A stretch of DNA of 64,000 nucleotides from Pseudomonas sp. NCCP-436 (GTDB lineage: Bacteria > Pseudomonadota > Gammaproteobacteria > Pseudomonadales > Pseudomonadaceae). How positions within the stretch are numbered: the stretch's first letter is position 1; the number at the start of each line of letters is the position of its first letter. A program made the translations under genes and the position numbers. The DNA is taken from contig NZ_BPLZ01000001.1 in NCBI RefSeq assembly GCF_019656335.1, positions 310,001-374,000 on the forward strand, read 5' to 3'. The notes below the pieces were generated by a model. It was not told the origin of the DNA and ran no database searches. It worked only from the letters and a program-made list of their open reading frames with translations. Of this stretch, positions 7,657 through 17,499 are shown piece after piece.

Positions 7657-8907
7657 ATGAACTATGTCCTTTACGCAGTGCCTTTTTTCTTTCTGCTGAT
7701 CGGTCTGGAGTTGCTTGCCGACCGCTGGCGAGGCATGCACAACTACCGTCTCGCCGACGCCCTCAACAGTCTGAGTGCCGGAGTGCTGTCCCAGGCGGTC
7801 GGGATACTGACCAAGGTAGTTGGTCTGCTCACCTATACCTTCGCCTGGGAGCATCTGGCGCTGCTGGAGCTGTCTGCCAGCGATCTTTGGGTCTGGGTGT
7901 TTGCCTTCGTCTTCTATGATTTCTGCTACTACTGGAATCATCGCCTGGGACATGAACGCAACGTGCTCTGGGCCGCTCATGCGGTGCACCATCAGAGCGA
8001 GGACTACAACCTCTCCACCGCACTTCGCCAGACCAGCACCGGTTTTCTTTTCAGCTGGATCTTCTACTTGCCGCTGGCGTTGCTCGGAGTGCCGCCGCTG
8101 GTGTTTTTGAGCGTGGCGGCACTCAATCTGCTCTACCAGTTCTGGGTGCATACAAAACACATTCCCAAGCTCGGCTGGCTGGAGTGGCTACTGATCACCC
8201 CGTCCAATCACCGTGTTCATCATGCACAGAATCCTCTTTACATGGATCGTAATTACGGCGGTGTGTTCATTGTCTGGGATCGACTGTTTCGCACTTACCA
8301 GGAGGAGTTGGAAGAAGAACCGGTGATCTTCGGTGTGACCGTCCCGCTGGCCAGCTGGAACCCGCTATGGGCCAACCTGCAGGTGTATGCCGGGCTCTGG
8401 TGTGATGCGCGTAGAGCCGCCTCCTGGTGGGACCGGTTGCGCATCTGGTTTATGCCCACCGGCTGGCGTCCGGCCGATGTGGCTGCGCGTTACCCGCAGG
8501 AGAAGCCGGATCTGAGCCGCTTCCGCAAGTTCGAGGTGCCGTTGGGACGTGGCGCGCAGGTTTATGCGCTGCTGCAATTCATCGTTTATCTGCTGGGCGG
8601 TGTCTGGCTGCTGGCGCAGGGTGACGGGCTGAGCACTGTTGCGGCCCTGCTGGGCTGCATTTGGGTGGGGCTGGGCCTGTATAGCATCGGCTGTGTGCTG
8701 GAGAGCCGCCGCTGGGCCAGGAGGGTGGAACTGTTGCGTCTGACGCTGAACCTGCCGCTGTTCTGGCTGGCTGATGCGCTGGGTGTGCTGAGCATGGGTG
8801 TTGCCGCCTGGGCTGCTCTGCTGCTCTATGGGGGGCTCAGCCTGCTGGGCTTGTGGTGGCTGCGCCAGGACGACTCAGCCCCGGCGTCGCTGACGCCATC
8901 GATATAG
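7657..8907 (+). CDS. Sterol desaturase/fatty acid hydroxylase family membrane protein
   Basis: A 416-residue di-iron membrane hydroxylase-like protein. The three histidine clusters of the family are all present: HRLGH, then HAVHHQS, then HRVHHAQNP, in the expected order and spacing within the first half, so it is probably an active oxygenase acting on a lipid. The first half has about four transmembrane helices. The C-terminal third adds four or more extra helices (LLQFIVYLLGGVWLLAQG, LPLFWLADALGVLSMGVAAWAALLL), an extension seen in some bacterial members. The frame opens at 7609, but I prefer ATG 7657, immediately before the first membrane helix. Its 3-prime end overlaps the convergent dedA gene by 33 bases. 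The substrate is unknown. Confidence 0.83.
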   Translation: MNYVLYAVPFFFLLIGLELLADRWRGMHNYRLADALNSLSAGVLSQAVGILTKVVGLLTYTFAWEHLALLELSASDLWVWVFAFVFYDFCYYWNHRLGHERNVLWAAHAVHHQSEDYNLSTALRQTSTGFLFSWIFYLPLALLGVPPLVFLSVAALNLLYQFWVHTKHIPKLGWLEWLLITPSNHRVHHAQNPLYMDRNYGGVFIVWDRLFRTYQEELEEEPVIFGVTVPLASWNPLWANLQVYAGLWCDARRAASWWDRLRIWFMPTGWRPADVAARYPQEKPDLSRFRKFEVPLGRGAQVYALLQFIVYLLGGVWLLAQGDGLSTVAALLGCIWVGLGLYSIGCVLESRRWARRVELLRLTLNLPLFWLADALGVLSMGVAAWAALLLYGGLSLLGLWWLRQDDSAPASLTPSI

Positions 8908-9438
8908 CCAGCCGAGGCCGATCAGCAGTACCACGAGCAGCAACAGCAGCAACTGATAGCGGCGTAGTTCCTGCAGAAGCCCCTCCATGGCCTGGCCCAG
9001 ATTGTAGGCCAGCAGGCTCAGGCCGGTGGCCCATAGGCCAGCGCCGATGGCATCGAGCAGCAGATAGCGGCGCCAGGAGTAGCCGGACAAACCAATAGCC
9101 AGTGGCATTACCGTACGCAGGCCGTACATAAAGCGAAAGCCGAGCACCCATAGATCCGGGTGGCGGGCCAGCATGGCATTGGCGCGAGCGCCCAGCGGTT
9201 GCCAGGCCGGCTTTCGCTGTAGCAGGGCGCGGCCATGGTGGCGGCCCAGGTAGTACCACAGCTGATCGCTGGCAAAGGTGCCGAGGAAGGCGCAGGCTAT
9301 CACTCCCTCGATACGGAGCAGGTCGCGTACGGCCAGGTAGGCGGCCAGCAGCAGGGACACCTCGCCCTCAAGGAAGGTGCCCAGTACCAGCGCCGGGTAG
9401 CCGAACTGGGCGATCAGGTCTTGCAGCATGCGGAACAC
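8875..9438 (-). CDS. DedA family membrane protein
   Basis: A 187-residue DedA/SNARE-associated (VTT domain) membrane protein. Family features are the early acidic motif GTFLEGEVSLLLAAYLA, with Glu residues inside the helix, then ACAFLGTFASDQLWYYLGR, and the FRFMYGLRTVMPLAIGLSGYSWRRYL segment carrying the conserved Arg and Gly residues. DedA proteins act in undecaprenyl-phosphate or phospholipid translocation and membrane-potential homeostasis. The C-terminus is a leucine-rich helix followed by a very basic tail. It overlaps the end of the convergent sterol-desaturase-family gene by 33 bases and is divergent from hemB. Confidence 0.88.
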   Translation of the reverse strand: MFRMLQDLIAQFGYPALVLGTFLEGEVSLLLAAYLAVRDLLRIEGVIACAFLGTFASDQLWYYLGRHHGRALLQRKPAWQPLGARANAMLARHPDLWVLGFRFMYGLRTVMPLAIGLSGYSWRRYLLLDAIGAGLWATGLSLLAYNLGQAMEGLLQELRRYQLLLLLLVVLLIGLGWLYRWRQRRRG

Positions 9439-9509
9439 TCAGGCCAGGAGGAGGCATCAGCCTAACCCGACGGCGATGCCGCAGAAAGATGGCGGGCGTG
9501 CCACAATGA

Positions 9510-10634
<1,125 letters not shown>

Positions 10635-10654
10635 TACCCCTCAGGAACCCAGTG

Positions 10655-12844
10655 ATGAACAGCGAAGGACTCAACAGTGATGTACTCGACAGCAGCCCAG
10701 CAGCGTCGCTAGAGGCACCCATGGAGCCGGTTGTGGTGGAAACTCCCCCGCCCCCGCCACCTGTGCCGGGGTTGGACGATATCAGCCTGTACATCCATCG
10801 CGAGCTGTCGCAACTGCAGTTCAACATCCGCGTGCTGGAGCAGGCACTGGATGAGTCCTATCCGCTGCTTGAACGTCTGAAGTTCCTGCTGATTTTCTCC
10901 AGCAACCTCGACGAGTTCTTCGAGATTCGCGTTGCCGGGCTGAAGAAACAGATCAACTTTGCCCGTGAGCAGGCTGGTGCTGACGGCCTGCAGCCACACC
11001 AGGCGCTGGCGCGGATCAGCGAGCTGGTGCACGAGCAAGTCGAGCGCCAGTACGCCATCCTCAACGACACACTGTTTCCGGCGCTGGCCAAGCACAACAT
11101 CAACTTCATTCGCCGGCGGCACTGGACGACCAAGCTCAAGAGCTGGGTGCGCCGCTATTTCCGCGACGAGATCGCGCCGATCATCACGCCCATTGGTCTT
11201 GATCCGACGCACCCCTTCCCGCTGCTGGTGAACAAGAGCCTTAACTTTATCGTCGAGCTTGAAGGCATCGATGCCTTTGGCCGCGATTCCGGCCTGGCGG
11301 TCATCCCGGCGCCGCGCTCGCTGCCGCGGGTGATCCGCGTGCCGGAGGAGGTAGGCGGGAGCGGCGATAATTACGTGTTCCTCTCGTCGATGATCCATGC
11401 TCATGCCGACGATCTGTTCCACGGCATGAAGGTCAAGGGCTGCTACCAGTTCCGCCTGACTCGTAACGCCGATCTGTCGGTAGATACCGAGGATGTCGAG
11501 GATCTGGCCCGCGCCCTGCGCGGCGAGCTGTTTAGCCGTCGTTACGGCGATGCGGTACGCCTGGAAGTGGCAGATACTTGTCCTAAGCACCTGTCGGATC
11601 AGTTGCTCAAGCAGTTCGGCCTGTCGGAAAACGAACTGTATCGGGTCAACGGCCCGGTGAACCTGACCCGGCTGTTCTCCATCACCGGTCTGGACAACCA
11701 CCCGGAGCTGCAGTACATGCCCTTCACTCCGGTGATTCCCAAGCCGCTGCAGAATGCCGAGAACATCTTCAACGTCATCAGCAAGCAGGACATCCTGCTG
11801 ATGCACCCCTTCGAGTCCTTCACTCCGGTGGTCGACTTGCTTCGCCAGGCTGCCAAGGATCCGCATGTACTGGCGATCAAACAGACCCTGTACCGTTCCG
11901 GCGCCAACTCGGAGATTGTCGATGCCCTGGTAGAGGCTGCACGCAACGGCAAGGAGGTCACTGCGGTGATCGAGCTGCGCGCACGTTTCGACGAGGAGTC
12001 CAACCTGCAGTTGGCCACTCGCCTGCAGCAGGCCGGTGCGGTGGTGATCTACGGCGTGGTGGGCTTCAAGACCCACTCGAAGATGATGCTGATCCTGCGC
12101 CGCGAGAATGGCGAGATCCGCCGTTACGCGCACCTGGGCACCGGCAACTACCACGCCGGCAACGCTCGCCTGTACACCGACTACAGCATGCTCACCGCCG
12201 ACGTGGCGCTGGGTGAGGACGTCGGCAAGCTGTTTAGCCAGTTGATCGGCATGGGCAAAACCCTGCGCATGAAGAAGCTGTTGCATGCGCCCTTCACCCT
12301 GAAGAAGACCCTGCTCGACCTGATCGCCAGGGAAACGGCAGCGGCCAGCGAAGGGCGACCGGCGCACATTATGGCCAAGGTCAACGCGCTGACCGACCCG
12401 AAGATCATCCGTGCGCTGTACAAGGCCAGCCAGAGCGGCGTCAAGATCGATCTGGTGGTGCGCGGCATGTGCTGTCTGCGCCCGGGCATTGCCGGGGTTT
12501 CGCACAATATTCAGGTGCGTTCGATTGTCGGCCGCTTCCTTGAGCACAGCCGGATCTACTACTTCCTTAACGGTGGCGACGAGCTGGTTTACCTGTCCAG
12601 CGCCGACTGGATGGAGCGCAACCTCGACAAGCGGGTTGAGACCTGCTTCCCGGTCGAAGGCAAGAAGCTTATCAGCCGGGTCAAGAAGGAGCTGGAGCTC
12701 TATCTGAGCGACAACACCCAGGCCTGGGTGCTGCAGTCGGACGGCCGCTATGTGCGCCAGCAGCCAACCGGCAACCAGAACCCGCGCAACGCCCAGGCGG
12801 CTCTGCTGGAGAAGCTCACCGCACCGATCGTGGTAACCCGTTGA
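10655..12844 (+). CDS. ppk1: Polyphosphate kinase 1
   Basis: Makes inorganic polyphosphate from ATP; in Pseudomonas it is needed for stress tolerance, motility and virulence. ATG 10655 is preferred because AGGAA lies about 8 bases upstream; an in-frame codon at 10631 would overlap hemB. The 729-residue chain begins with a disordered Pro-rich stretch ([11 protein letters not shown]), then the N domain from [16 protein letters not shown], the head domain, and two PLD-like C domains. His493 in [11 protein letters not shown] aligns with the autophosphorylated histidine (H435 of the E. coli enzyme). The ATP-binding C2 domain ends around [13 protein letters not shown]. It lies 20 bases after hemB and may be co-transcribed with it. 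The usual partner ppx is not adjacent here. Confidence 0.97.
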   Translation: MNSEGLNSDVLDSSPAASLEAPMEPVVVETPPPPPPVPGLDDISLYIHRELSQLQFNIRVLEQALDESYPLLERLKFLLIFSSNLDEFFEIRVAGLKKQINFAREQAGADGLQPHQALARISELVHEQVERQYAILNDTLFPALAKHNINFIRRRHWTTKLKSWVRRYFRDEIAPIITPIGLDPTHPFPLLVNKSLNFIVELEGIDAFGRDSGLAVIPAPRSLPRVIRVPEEVGGSGDNYVFLSSMIHAHADDLFHGMKVKGCYQFRLTRNADLSVDTEDVEDLARALRGELFSRRYGDAVRLEVADTCPKHLSDQLLKQFGLSENELYRVNGPVNLTRLFSITGLDNHPELQYMPFTPVIPKPLQNAENIFNVISKQDILLMHPFESFTPVVDLLRQAAKDPHVLAIKQTLYRSGANSEIVDALVEAARNGKEVTAVIELRARFDEESNLQLATRLQQAGAVVIYGVVGFKTHSKMMLILRRENGEIRRYAHLGTGNYHAGNARLYTDYSMLTADVALGEDVGKLFSQLIGMGKTLRMKKLLHAPFTLKKTLLDLIARETAAASEGRPAHIMAKVNALTDPKIIRALYKASQSGVKIDLVVRGMCCLRPGIAGVSHNIQVRSIVGRFLEHSRIYYFLNGGDELVYLSSADWMERNLDKRVETCFPVEGKKLISRVKKELELYLSDNTQAWVLQSDGRYVRQQPTGNQNPRNAQAALLEKLTAPIVVTR

Positions 12845-12858
12845 GCACGTTCACAGCC

Positions 12859-12887
12859 AGCCCGGTGCAGTCGCCCTGTGCCGGGCT
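12859..12887. terminator. Hairpin between ppk1 and the AraC regulator
   Basis: AGCCCGG at 12859-12865 pairs with CCGGGCT at 12881-12887 around a 15-base loop, in the 42-base gap between the convergent stop codons. The loop is large and there is no T-run, so it is a modest candidate. Confidence 0.45.
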
Positions 12888-13861
12888 CAGAGCCGGGCGC
12901 GCACCTGCCTGGGGCTGATGCCGAAGGCGCGCTTGAATGCTGTGGAAAAGTTTGCGGCGCTGCTGTAGCCGGCAATCCAGGCCGCCTGGCTGACGCACAC
13001 ACCCTGCTGTTCCAGCGCGTCACGCGCCTGTTGCAGCTTGCGCTGGCGCTGATACTCGAAGATCGACAGACCATTGACCGCCTGGAAGTGACGCTGCAGG
13101 GTGCTGGCGCTGCAGCTCACGGCTTGGGCGATTTGCTCCAGCGACCAACCGTCGGCCTCGCCGCTGTGCAGTAGCTCCAGAGTACTGCGAATGCGCTGAT
13201 GCTCGTGCGGGCGCAGCCTGGCTGAGGCAGCCGGTGCTTGTCGGGTGATCTGGCCGAGTGCCTCGCCGGCGATTTCCAGGGCCCGACTTTCCAGATACAG
13301 GTTCTCCAGCAGTCGGTTGCCACCGGCCGGGTGCAGAACCTGCTCGGCCAGGGTCAGCAGGCGCGCTGAAGGTCTCCAGCGCAGCACGTTGAGTGGCCGG
13401 TAGTCGCCCTGTAACAACGCTTTCAGTTCGGTCTGGCCGTCGAAACCGCAGGAGTCGAACCATTCCTCGCTCAGGCTGATCGATACCTTGCGAATGTGCT
13501 GGCCACGGCGGGCATGGCGAGCGAACTGCATCGGCTCGTTGAGTGCGATGATCACCCCTTCGCCGCTGCCGCCAGAGGTGCCGAAGGTGAAGGGGCGGCC
13601 GTTGTAGCTGACTTCGCTGCGGCCCTGCAGGAAAAGGATGAGGTTAAGGTGCGGGTGTGCCTGCGCCCGAGTGGCGAAGTCCTGCAGCTCCACGCAGTCG
13701 GAGCAGTGCAGTGACAGGCCTTCGCGCAGTTGGCGCCAGCTCAGGTGGCCGCGGAACAGGCTGTCGCGACTGCACTGGCCATTGACCAACTGAATCTTGT
13801 CGCCCGACAGCTGCGCCAACTCGGCGGCGCGGACGACATGGTTCTGGGCGTTCATAAGCAC
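12887..13861 (-). CDS. AraC family transcriptional regulator (PchR-like), probable regulator of the siderophore receptor
   Basis: A 324-residue regulator. The N-terminal ~200 residues form a ligand-sensing domain with a cupin-like centre (HPHLNLILFLQGRSEVSYNGRPF). The C-terminal ~100 residues are a double helix-turn-helix AraC domain: GWSLEQIAQAVSCSASTLQRHFQ and VCVSQAAWIAGYSSAANFSTAFKRAFGISPRQVR. The domain layout and the divergent position next to a TonB-dependent siderophore receptor fit the PchR class, which binds a ferric siderophore and activates its receptor gene. An ATG two codons downstream of the listed start is also possible. The control target is inferred from position only. Confidence 0.87.
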   Translation of the reverse strand: MLMNAQNHVVRAAELAQLSGDKIQLVNGQCSRDSLFRGHLSWRQLREGLSLHCSDCVELQDFATRAQAHPHLNLILFLQGRSEVSYNGRPFTFGTSGGSGEGVIIALNEPMQFARHARRGQHIRKVSISLSEEWFDSCGFDGQTELKALLQGDYRPLNVLRWRPSARLLTLAEQVLHPAGGNRLLENLYLESRALEIAGEALGQITRQAPAASARLRPHEHQRIRSTLELLHSGEADGWSLEQIAQAVSCSASTLQRHFQAVNGLSIFEYQRQRKLQQARDALEQQGVCVSQAAWIAGYSSAANFSTAFKRAFGISPRQVRARL

Positions 13862-13950
13862 TCCCTCGATGCATCTGGCGCAAAGAACAAATCCCGGCGC
13901 GCAAACCTTTTGTTACATCCAGGCTGGCAGACTACGCCTCGTTCTTTACT

Positions 13951-13969
13951 GATGCAAATCATTCGCATT
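13951..13969. promoter_or_regulatory. Putative Fur box between the AraC regulator and the siderophore receptor
   Basis: The segment GATGCAAATCATTCGCATT contains the palindrome ATGCAAAT-C-ATTCGCAT (7 of 8 arm positions pair). It matches about 12 of 19 positions of the Fur consensus GATAATGATAATCATTATC, including AATCATT. It lies 44-62 bases before the receptor ATG, where Fur would block transcription when iron is plentiful. Seen by eye, not scored with a matrix. Confidence 0.62.
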
Positions 13970-14012
13970 TAAATTGTGCGTCTTCCTGGCGGGGAAGCGC
14001 GAGGAGGGAACG

Positions 14013-16217
14013 ATGCATCTGCCACCACTTAATCAGTTTTCCATCAGGCCGTTGAGTCTGGCCGTACTGTTGGCGCTGCCACCTCTGAGTCTGGCAGCCG
14101 AGCCTGTCGAGTTGCAGGCTACCGAAGTGCTCGGTACTGCCCAGGAGGAGTTGCGCCAGGCGCTGGGTGTTTCCCTGATTACTGCCGAGGACATCCGCAA
14201 GGCGCCACCGGCCAATGACATTGCCGAGATCATCCGCAAGCAGCCAGGGGTGAATCTGACCGGTAACAGCGGCTCCGGTGCGCGCGGCAACAATCGGCAG
14301 ATCGACATCCGCGGCATGGGGCCGGAAAACACCCTGATTCTGATCGATGGCAAGCCGGTCAACTCGCGTAATGCCGTGCGCTACGGCTGGCGTGGCGACC
14401 GCGATACCCGCGGTGACTCCAACTGGGTGCCTGCCGAGCAGATCGAGCGCATCGAAGTGCTGCGTGGCCCGGCGGCAGCCCGCTACGGCAGCGGTGCGGC
14501 TGGCGGGGTGGTCAATATCATCACCAAGAAGGCGGGCATCGAGCATCAGGGCAATCTCAGTCTCTATGCCAACATGCCGCAGCACAGCGAAGAGGGTGCT
14601 ACCCGGCGCTTCAGCTTTGGTCTTAGCGGCCCGCTGAGCGAAACCCTGTCGTACCGTGTGTACGGCAATCTGAACAAGACGGACTCGGACGACGAAGACA
14701 TCAACGAAGGTCGTGCGGCGAGCCCCGACAGTTCCGCCGTGGCCGGCCGCGAAGGTGTGCGCAATCGTGATATCGACGCCACGCTGAGCTGGCGTATGGA
14801 TGAGTCGCAGACCCTCGATCTGCAGGCTGGCTTCAGCCGGCAGGGCAACATCTACACCGGCGACAGCATGAACAATCTGTCCAGCTCGGCACCCATCAAT
14901 GCCATACGCTCGAACTGGATTGGCCGCGAAACCAACCGCATGCTGCGCAATACCTACGCCATCACCCACCATGGCGACTGGGACTTCGGTACCACGCTGA
15001 ACTACCTGCAGTACGAGCGCACGCGCAACAACCGTCTCAAGGAAGGTCTGGCCGGCGGTCCGGAAGGTGCCATCAACGGCAACGAGTTCGGCACCATCGA
15101 GCTGGAAAACCTGACCGCACACAGTGAGGTCAGCCTGCCGCTGTCGGCCGGCTTCGAACAGGTGCTGACCCTGGGCGCGGAGTGGAACGAGCAGCGCATG
15201 GACGACGGCGTCTCCGATCTGGCTGTGGTACAGAACATCGGTTACACCGACGCCTTCAAGGGCGAGACGACGATGCGTACCGCATCGCTTTTCGTCGAAG
15301 ACAACATCGAGCTGCGACCGGGCACCATCCTTACTCCCGGGCTGCGCTTTGATCACAACAGCTTCTCCGGCAGCAACTGGAGCCCGGCGCTCAACCTTTC
15401 GCACAGGCTGGACGAGAACTTCAGCCTCAAGGCCGGTATCGCCCGCGCCTACAAGGTACCCAACCTGTACCAGAGCAACCCCTCCTACGCGCTGTACAGC
15501 AATGGCATCGGTTGCTGGGGAACGGTCGGCGTCGGCTGTTTCCTGGTCGGCAATGACAGTCTCAAGGCTGAAACCAGTGTCAATAAGGAACTGGGGCTGG
15601 AGTTCGAGTCCGGTGAGTACCAGGCCAGCCTGACCTGGTTCCGCAACGACTACCACGACAAGGTCGAGGCCGGGCGCACGCCGGTAGCCAATATCACCGC
15701 CAACATCATGGGCAACAACCGCCAGGTCGATGTGTTCCAGTGGAGCAACGTGCCAAGGGCGGTGGTCGAGGGTTTTGAAGGCAACCTGAAAATGCCGCTG
15801 GCCGAGCGTCTGAGCTGGAATACCAACTTCACCTGGATGCTGCAGTCGAAGAACAAGGAAACCGGCGAGCCGCTGTCGATTATTCCCGAGTTCACCGTCA
15901 ACTCCACACTCGACTGGCAGGTAAGCGACCCGCTTTCGCTGCAGGCCACGGTCACCTGGTATGGCCGGCAGACCCCGGGCAAGTATGACTACAAGGGCAA
16001 TGTGCTGGAGGGCGATGCCCGTCGTGAAATCTCGCCCTATGCGCTGGTTGGCATCGGCGGCAATTACCAGATCGACAAGAACTGGAGCGTTGGCGCGGGC
16101 ATCAGCAACCTGTTCGACAAGCGCCTGTATCGCGAGGGTAATGCCCGTGAGGCCGGTGCCTACACCTACAACGAACCGGGGCGTACCTTCTACGCCAGCC
16201 TCAGCACCAGCTTCTGA
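14013..16217 (+). CDS. TonB-dependent catecholate siderophore receptor (FepA/PfeA/PirA-like)
   Basis: A 734-residue outer-membrane receptor importing a ferric siderophore with TonB-ExbBD energy. ATG 14013 follows GAGGAGGGAACG, a strong ribosome-binding site. A signal peptide (VLLALPPLSLAAEP) is followed by the plug domain: LITAEDIRKAPPANDIAEIIRKQPGVN, RQIDIRGMGPENTLILIDGKPV and IERIEVLRGPAAARYGSGAAGGVVNIITKK. The beta-barrel follows and ends in an aromatic C-terminus (TFYASLSTSF). The plug segments RGMGPENTLILIDGKPVNSRN and GDRDTRGDSNWVPAE are close to FepA/PfeA/PirA, receptors for enterobactin-like catecholates. The downstream esterase supports a trilactone-type ligand. The exact siderophore is inferred. 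Confidence 0.92.
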   Translation: MHLPPLNQFSIRPLSLAVLLALPPLSLAAEPVELQATEVLGTAQEELRQALGVSLITAEDIRKAPPANDIAEIIRKQPGVNLTGNSGSGARGNNRQIDIRGMGPENTLILIDGKPVNSRNAVRYGWRGDRDTRGDSNWVPAEQIERIEVLRGPAAARYGSGAAGGVVNIITKKAGIEHQGNLSLYANMPQHSEEGATRRFSFGLSGPLSETLSYRVYGNLNKTDSDDEDINEGRAASPDSSAVAGREGVRNRDIDATLSWRMDESQTLDLQAGFSRQGNIYTGDSMNNLSSSAPINAIRSNWIGRETNRMLRNTYAITHHGDWDFGTTLNYLQYERTRNNRLKEGLAGGPEGAINGNEFGTIELENLTAHSEVSLPLSAGFEQVLTLGAEWNEQRMDDGVSDLAVVQNIGYTDAFKGETTMRTASLFVEDNIELRPGTILTPGLRFDHNSFSGSNWSPALNLSHRLDENFSLKAGIARAYKVPNLYQSNPSYALYSNGIGCWGTVGVGCFLVGNDSLKAETSVNKELGLEFESGEYQASLTWFRNDYHDKVEAGRTPVANITANIMGNNRQVDVFQWSNVPRAVVEGFEGNLKMPLAERLSWNTNFTWMLQSKNKETGEPLSIIPEFTVNSTLDWQVSDPLSLQATVTWYGRQTPGKYDYKGNVLEGDARREISPYALVGIGGNYQIDKNWSVGAGISNLFDKRLYREGNAREAGAYTYNEPGRTFYASLSTSF

Positions 16218-16223
16218 GTCTCG

Positions 16224-16247
16224 AGCGGGAGGCCATGGCCTCCCGCT
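16224..16247 (+). terminator. Perfect palindrome downstream of the siderophore receptor
   Basis: A 24-base perfect palindrome (AGCGGGAGGCCATGGCCTCCCGCT) seven bases after the receptor stop codon. On RNA it can form a stem of about 10-11 bp with a minimal loop. It probably limits read-through into the DUF2218-esterase pair. No T-run follows. Confidence 0.6.
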
Positions 16248-16271
16248 TGCCACTCGTTGCCACGATAATCA

Positions 16272-16287
16272 GGCGGGACCACCCGCC
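16272..16287 (+). promoter_or_regulatory. GC hairpin just upstream of the DUF2218 start codon
   Basis: GGCGGG at 16272-16277 pairs perfectly with CCCGCC at 16282-16287 around the loop ACCA, ending 20 bases before the ATG at 16308. The DUF2218 gene has no clear Shine-Dalgarno sequence, so this hairpin may affect its translation or be a weak attenuator. A GATAATCA half-site (16264-16271) lies immediately upstream. Confidence 0.35.
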
Positions 16288-16307
16288 AGCCAGATGAGTC
16301 TTCCTGC

Positions 16308-16607
16308 ATGATTCGATTTCAAGGTAGCGCGGCGACCACCTCGGCCTCGCTGTATATGACCAAGCTGTGCAAGCACTTTCGCCACAAAATCAGCGTCGAG
16401 TTCGATGAGCAGAGCGCTGATGCTCACTTTCCCAACGGGCGCTGCCTGATGCAGGCCGAGGCCGGAGCGCTGCACTTCGACTGTAGCGCCGAGAATGCCG
16501 AGGCGGCGGCGCGCATCCGCTTCGTGCTGGACGACCATCTGCAGCGCTTCGCCCGCAAGGAAAACCTGTCCATCGCCTGGCGTGCGGACATTGCCGATGA
16601 GGGCTAG
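16308..16607 (+). CDS. DUF2218 domain protein
   Basis: A 99-residue soluble protein of the DUF2218 family. The chain includes SLYMTKLCKHFRHKISVEFDE, a His/Lys-rich start typical of the family, then HFPNGRCLMQAEAGALHFDCSA and a C-terminal helix (RIRFVLDDHLQRFARKENL) ending in an aromatic-containing strand. No signal peptide, so it is cytoplasmic. The stop codon overlaps the start of the esterase gene by 11 bases, meaning translational coupling. Its place between a siderophore receptor and a siderophore-type esterase suggests a role in handling the imported siderophore or its iron, but no function is established. Confidence 0.8.
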   Translation: MIRFQGSAATTSASLYMTKLCKHFRHKISVEFDEQSADAHFPNGRCLMQAEAGALHFDCSAENAEAAARIRFVLDDHLQRFARKENLSIAWRADIADEG

Positions 16608-17493
16608 GCTGCTCGGTTTTCTGCTGCTGACACTGGCGCTGCCGGCGCTGGCCGGAGAATCTGCCTGGCAGCCGGCGAGTCTGGTGCAGGCCGAAATGCG
16701 CGAAGTGCAGTCGCAGCATACTGGGCGCAGTTATCGGCTGTACCTGTCCCGGCCGCAGGGGGAAGCACCGGCGCAGGGCTTTCCGGTGGTCTACGTGCTT
16801 GATGCCAACCTGTTTTTTCCCCTGCTTTCGCAGCAGGCGTTGATGTACCAGCCCCATGCTGCGCGTGAAGGTCGCGAAGCGGTGCTGGTGGTCGGCATCG
16901 GGCATCCCCATGACAGCCCTTTCGACCTTGCCGCGCGCGCGGAGGACTTTACTCCGCCGGCCCCTGACCTGAGCGATACCGGAGACCGTTCCGGGCGGCC
17001 GCAGGGTGGTGCGCAGCGTTTTCTGGACTTCCTTGAGGATGAGGTCAAGCCACTGGTGGCTGCGCGTTATCCTGTGGATCCGCAGCGCCAGACCCTGTTC
17101 GGCCATTCCTACGGCGGACTGTTCACCGTCTACACCCTGCTCACCCGGCCCGAGGCTTTTCAGCGCTACTACGCCGCCAGCCCCTCGCTGTGGTGGAATC
17201 GGCGCCATGTCTTTGGGTTGCTGGAGACGTTCGCTCGAAGCCGGCCGCATCCATCCGTGCGGCTGATGCTAAGTGTTGGTGGTGCCGAACAGCCGGCTTT
17301 CGATGTGGCGCCGACCGACCCTCGTCAGCGGCAACTGGCCGAGCGGCGCATGTTGGACAATGCCCGTGAGCTGCAGGCGCGTTTGGTTGATCTGGGCATT
17401 GCCAGCGACCTGCAGGTGCCGCCTGCTACCGATCATGCCGGCAACGGTTTTATCAGTAGTGTGCAGGTGCTGGATTTCGCCCTGACGCGGTGA
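16597..17493 (+). CDS. Periplasmic alpha/beta-hydrolase, Fes/IroE/PfeE-like siderophore esterase
   Basis: A 298-residue exported esterase. The ATG at 16597 is chosen because it directly precedes a signal peptide (LLGFLLLTLALPALAGE); upstream in-frame codons would destroy it. The mature chain has the esterase D/IroE features: a HTGRSYRLYLSRP start, PVVYVLDANLFFPLL, the nucleophile elbow GHSYGG with Ser171, SPSLWWNRRHV (a strong family motif), and a late Asp/His pair around TDHAGNG. IroE and the P. aeruginosa PfeE are periplasmic enzymes that cleave trilactone catecholate siderophores, and PfeE sits beside its receptor gene as here. It overlaps the DUF2218 gene by 11 bases. The siderophore role is inferred from family and context. 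Confidence 0.82.
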   Translation: MRARLLGFLLLTLALPALAGESAWQPASLVQAEMREVQSQHTGRSYRLYLSRPQGEAPAQGFPVVYVLDANLFFPLLSQQALMYQPHAAREGREAVLVVGIGHPHDSPFDLAARAEDFTPPAPDLSDTGDRSGRPQGGAQRFLDFLEDEVKPLVAARYPVDPQRQTLFGHSYGGLFTVYTLLTRPEAFQRYYAASPSLWWNRRHVFGLLETFARSRPHPSVRLMLSVGGAEQPAFDVAPTDPRQRQLAERRMLDNARELQARLVDLGIASDLQVPPATDHAGNGFISSVQVLDFALTR

Positions 17494-17499
17494 GTGCCT

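Noticed and set aside
10709..12547. A 612-codon minus-strand frame across ppk
   Set aside because: Antisense to polyphosphate kinase with all catalytic motifs intact on the plus strand.
13959..16253. A 764-codon open frame on the minus strand across the siderophore receptor
   Set aside because: It is exactly antisense to a clear TonB receptor with full plug and barrel motifs. GC-rich third positions keep the opposite frame open; it has no recognisable domain or start signal.
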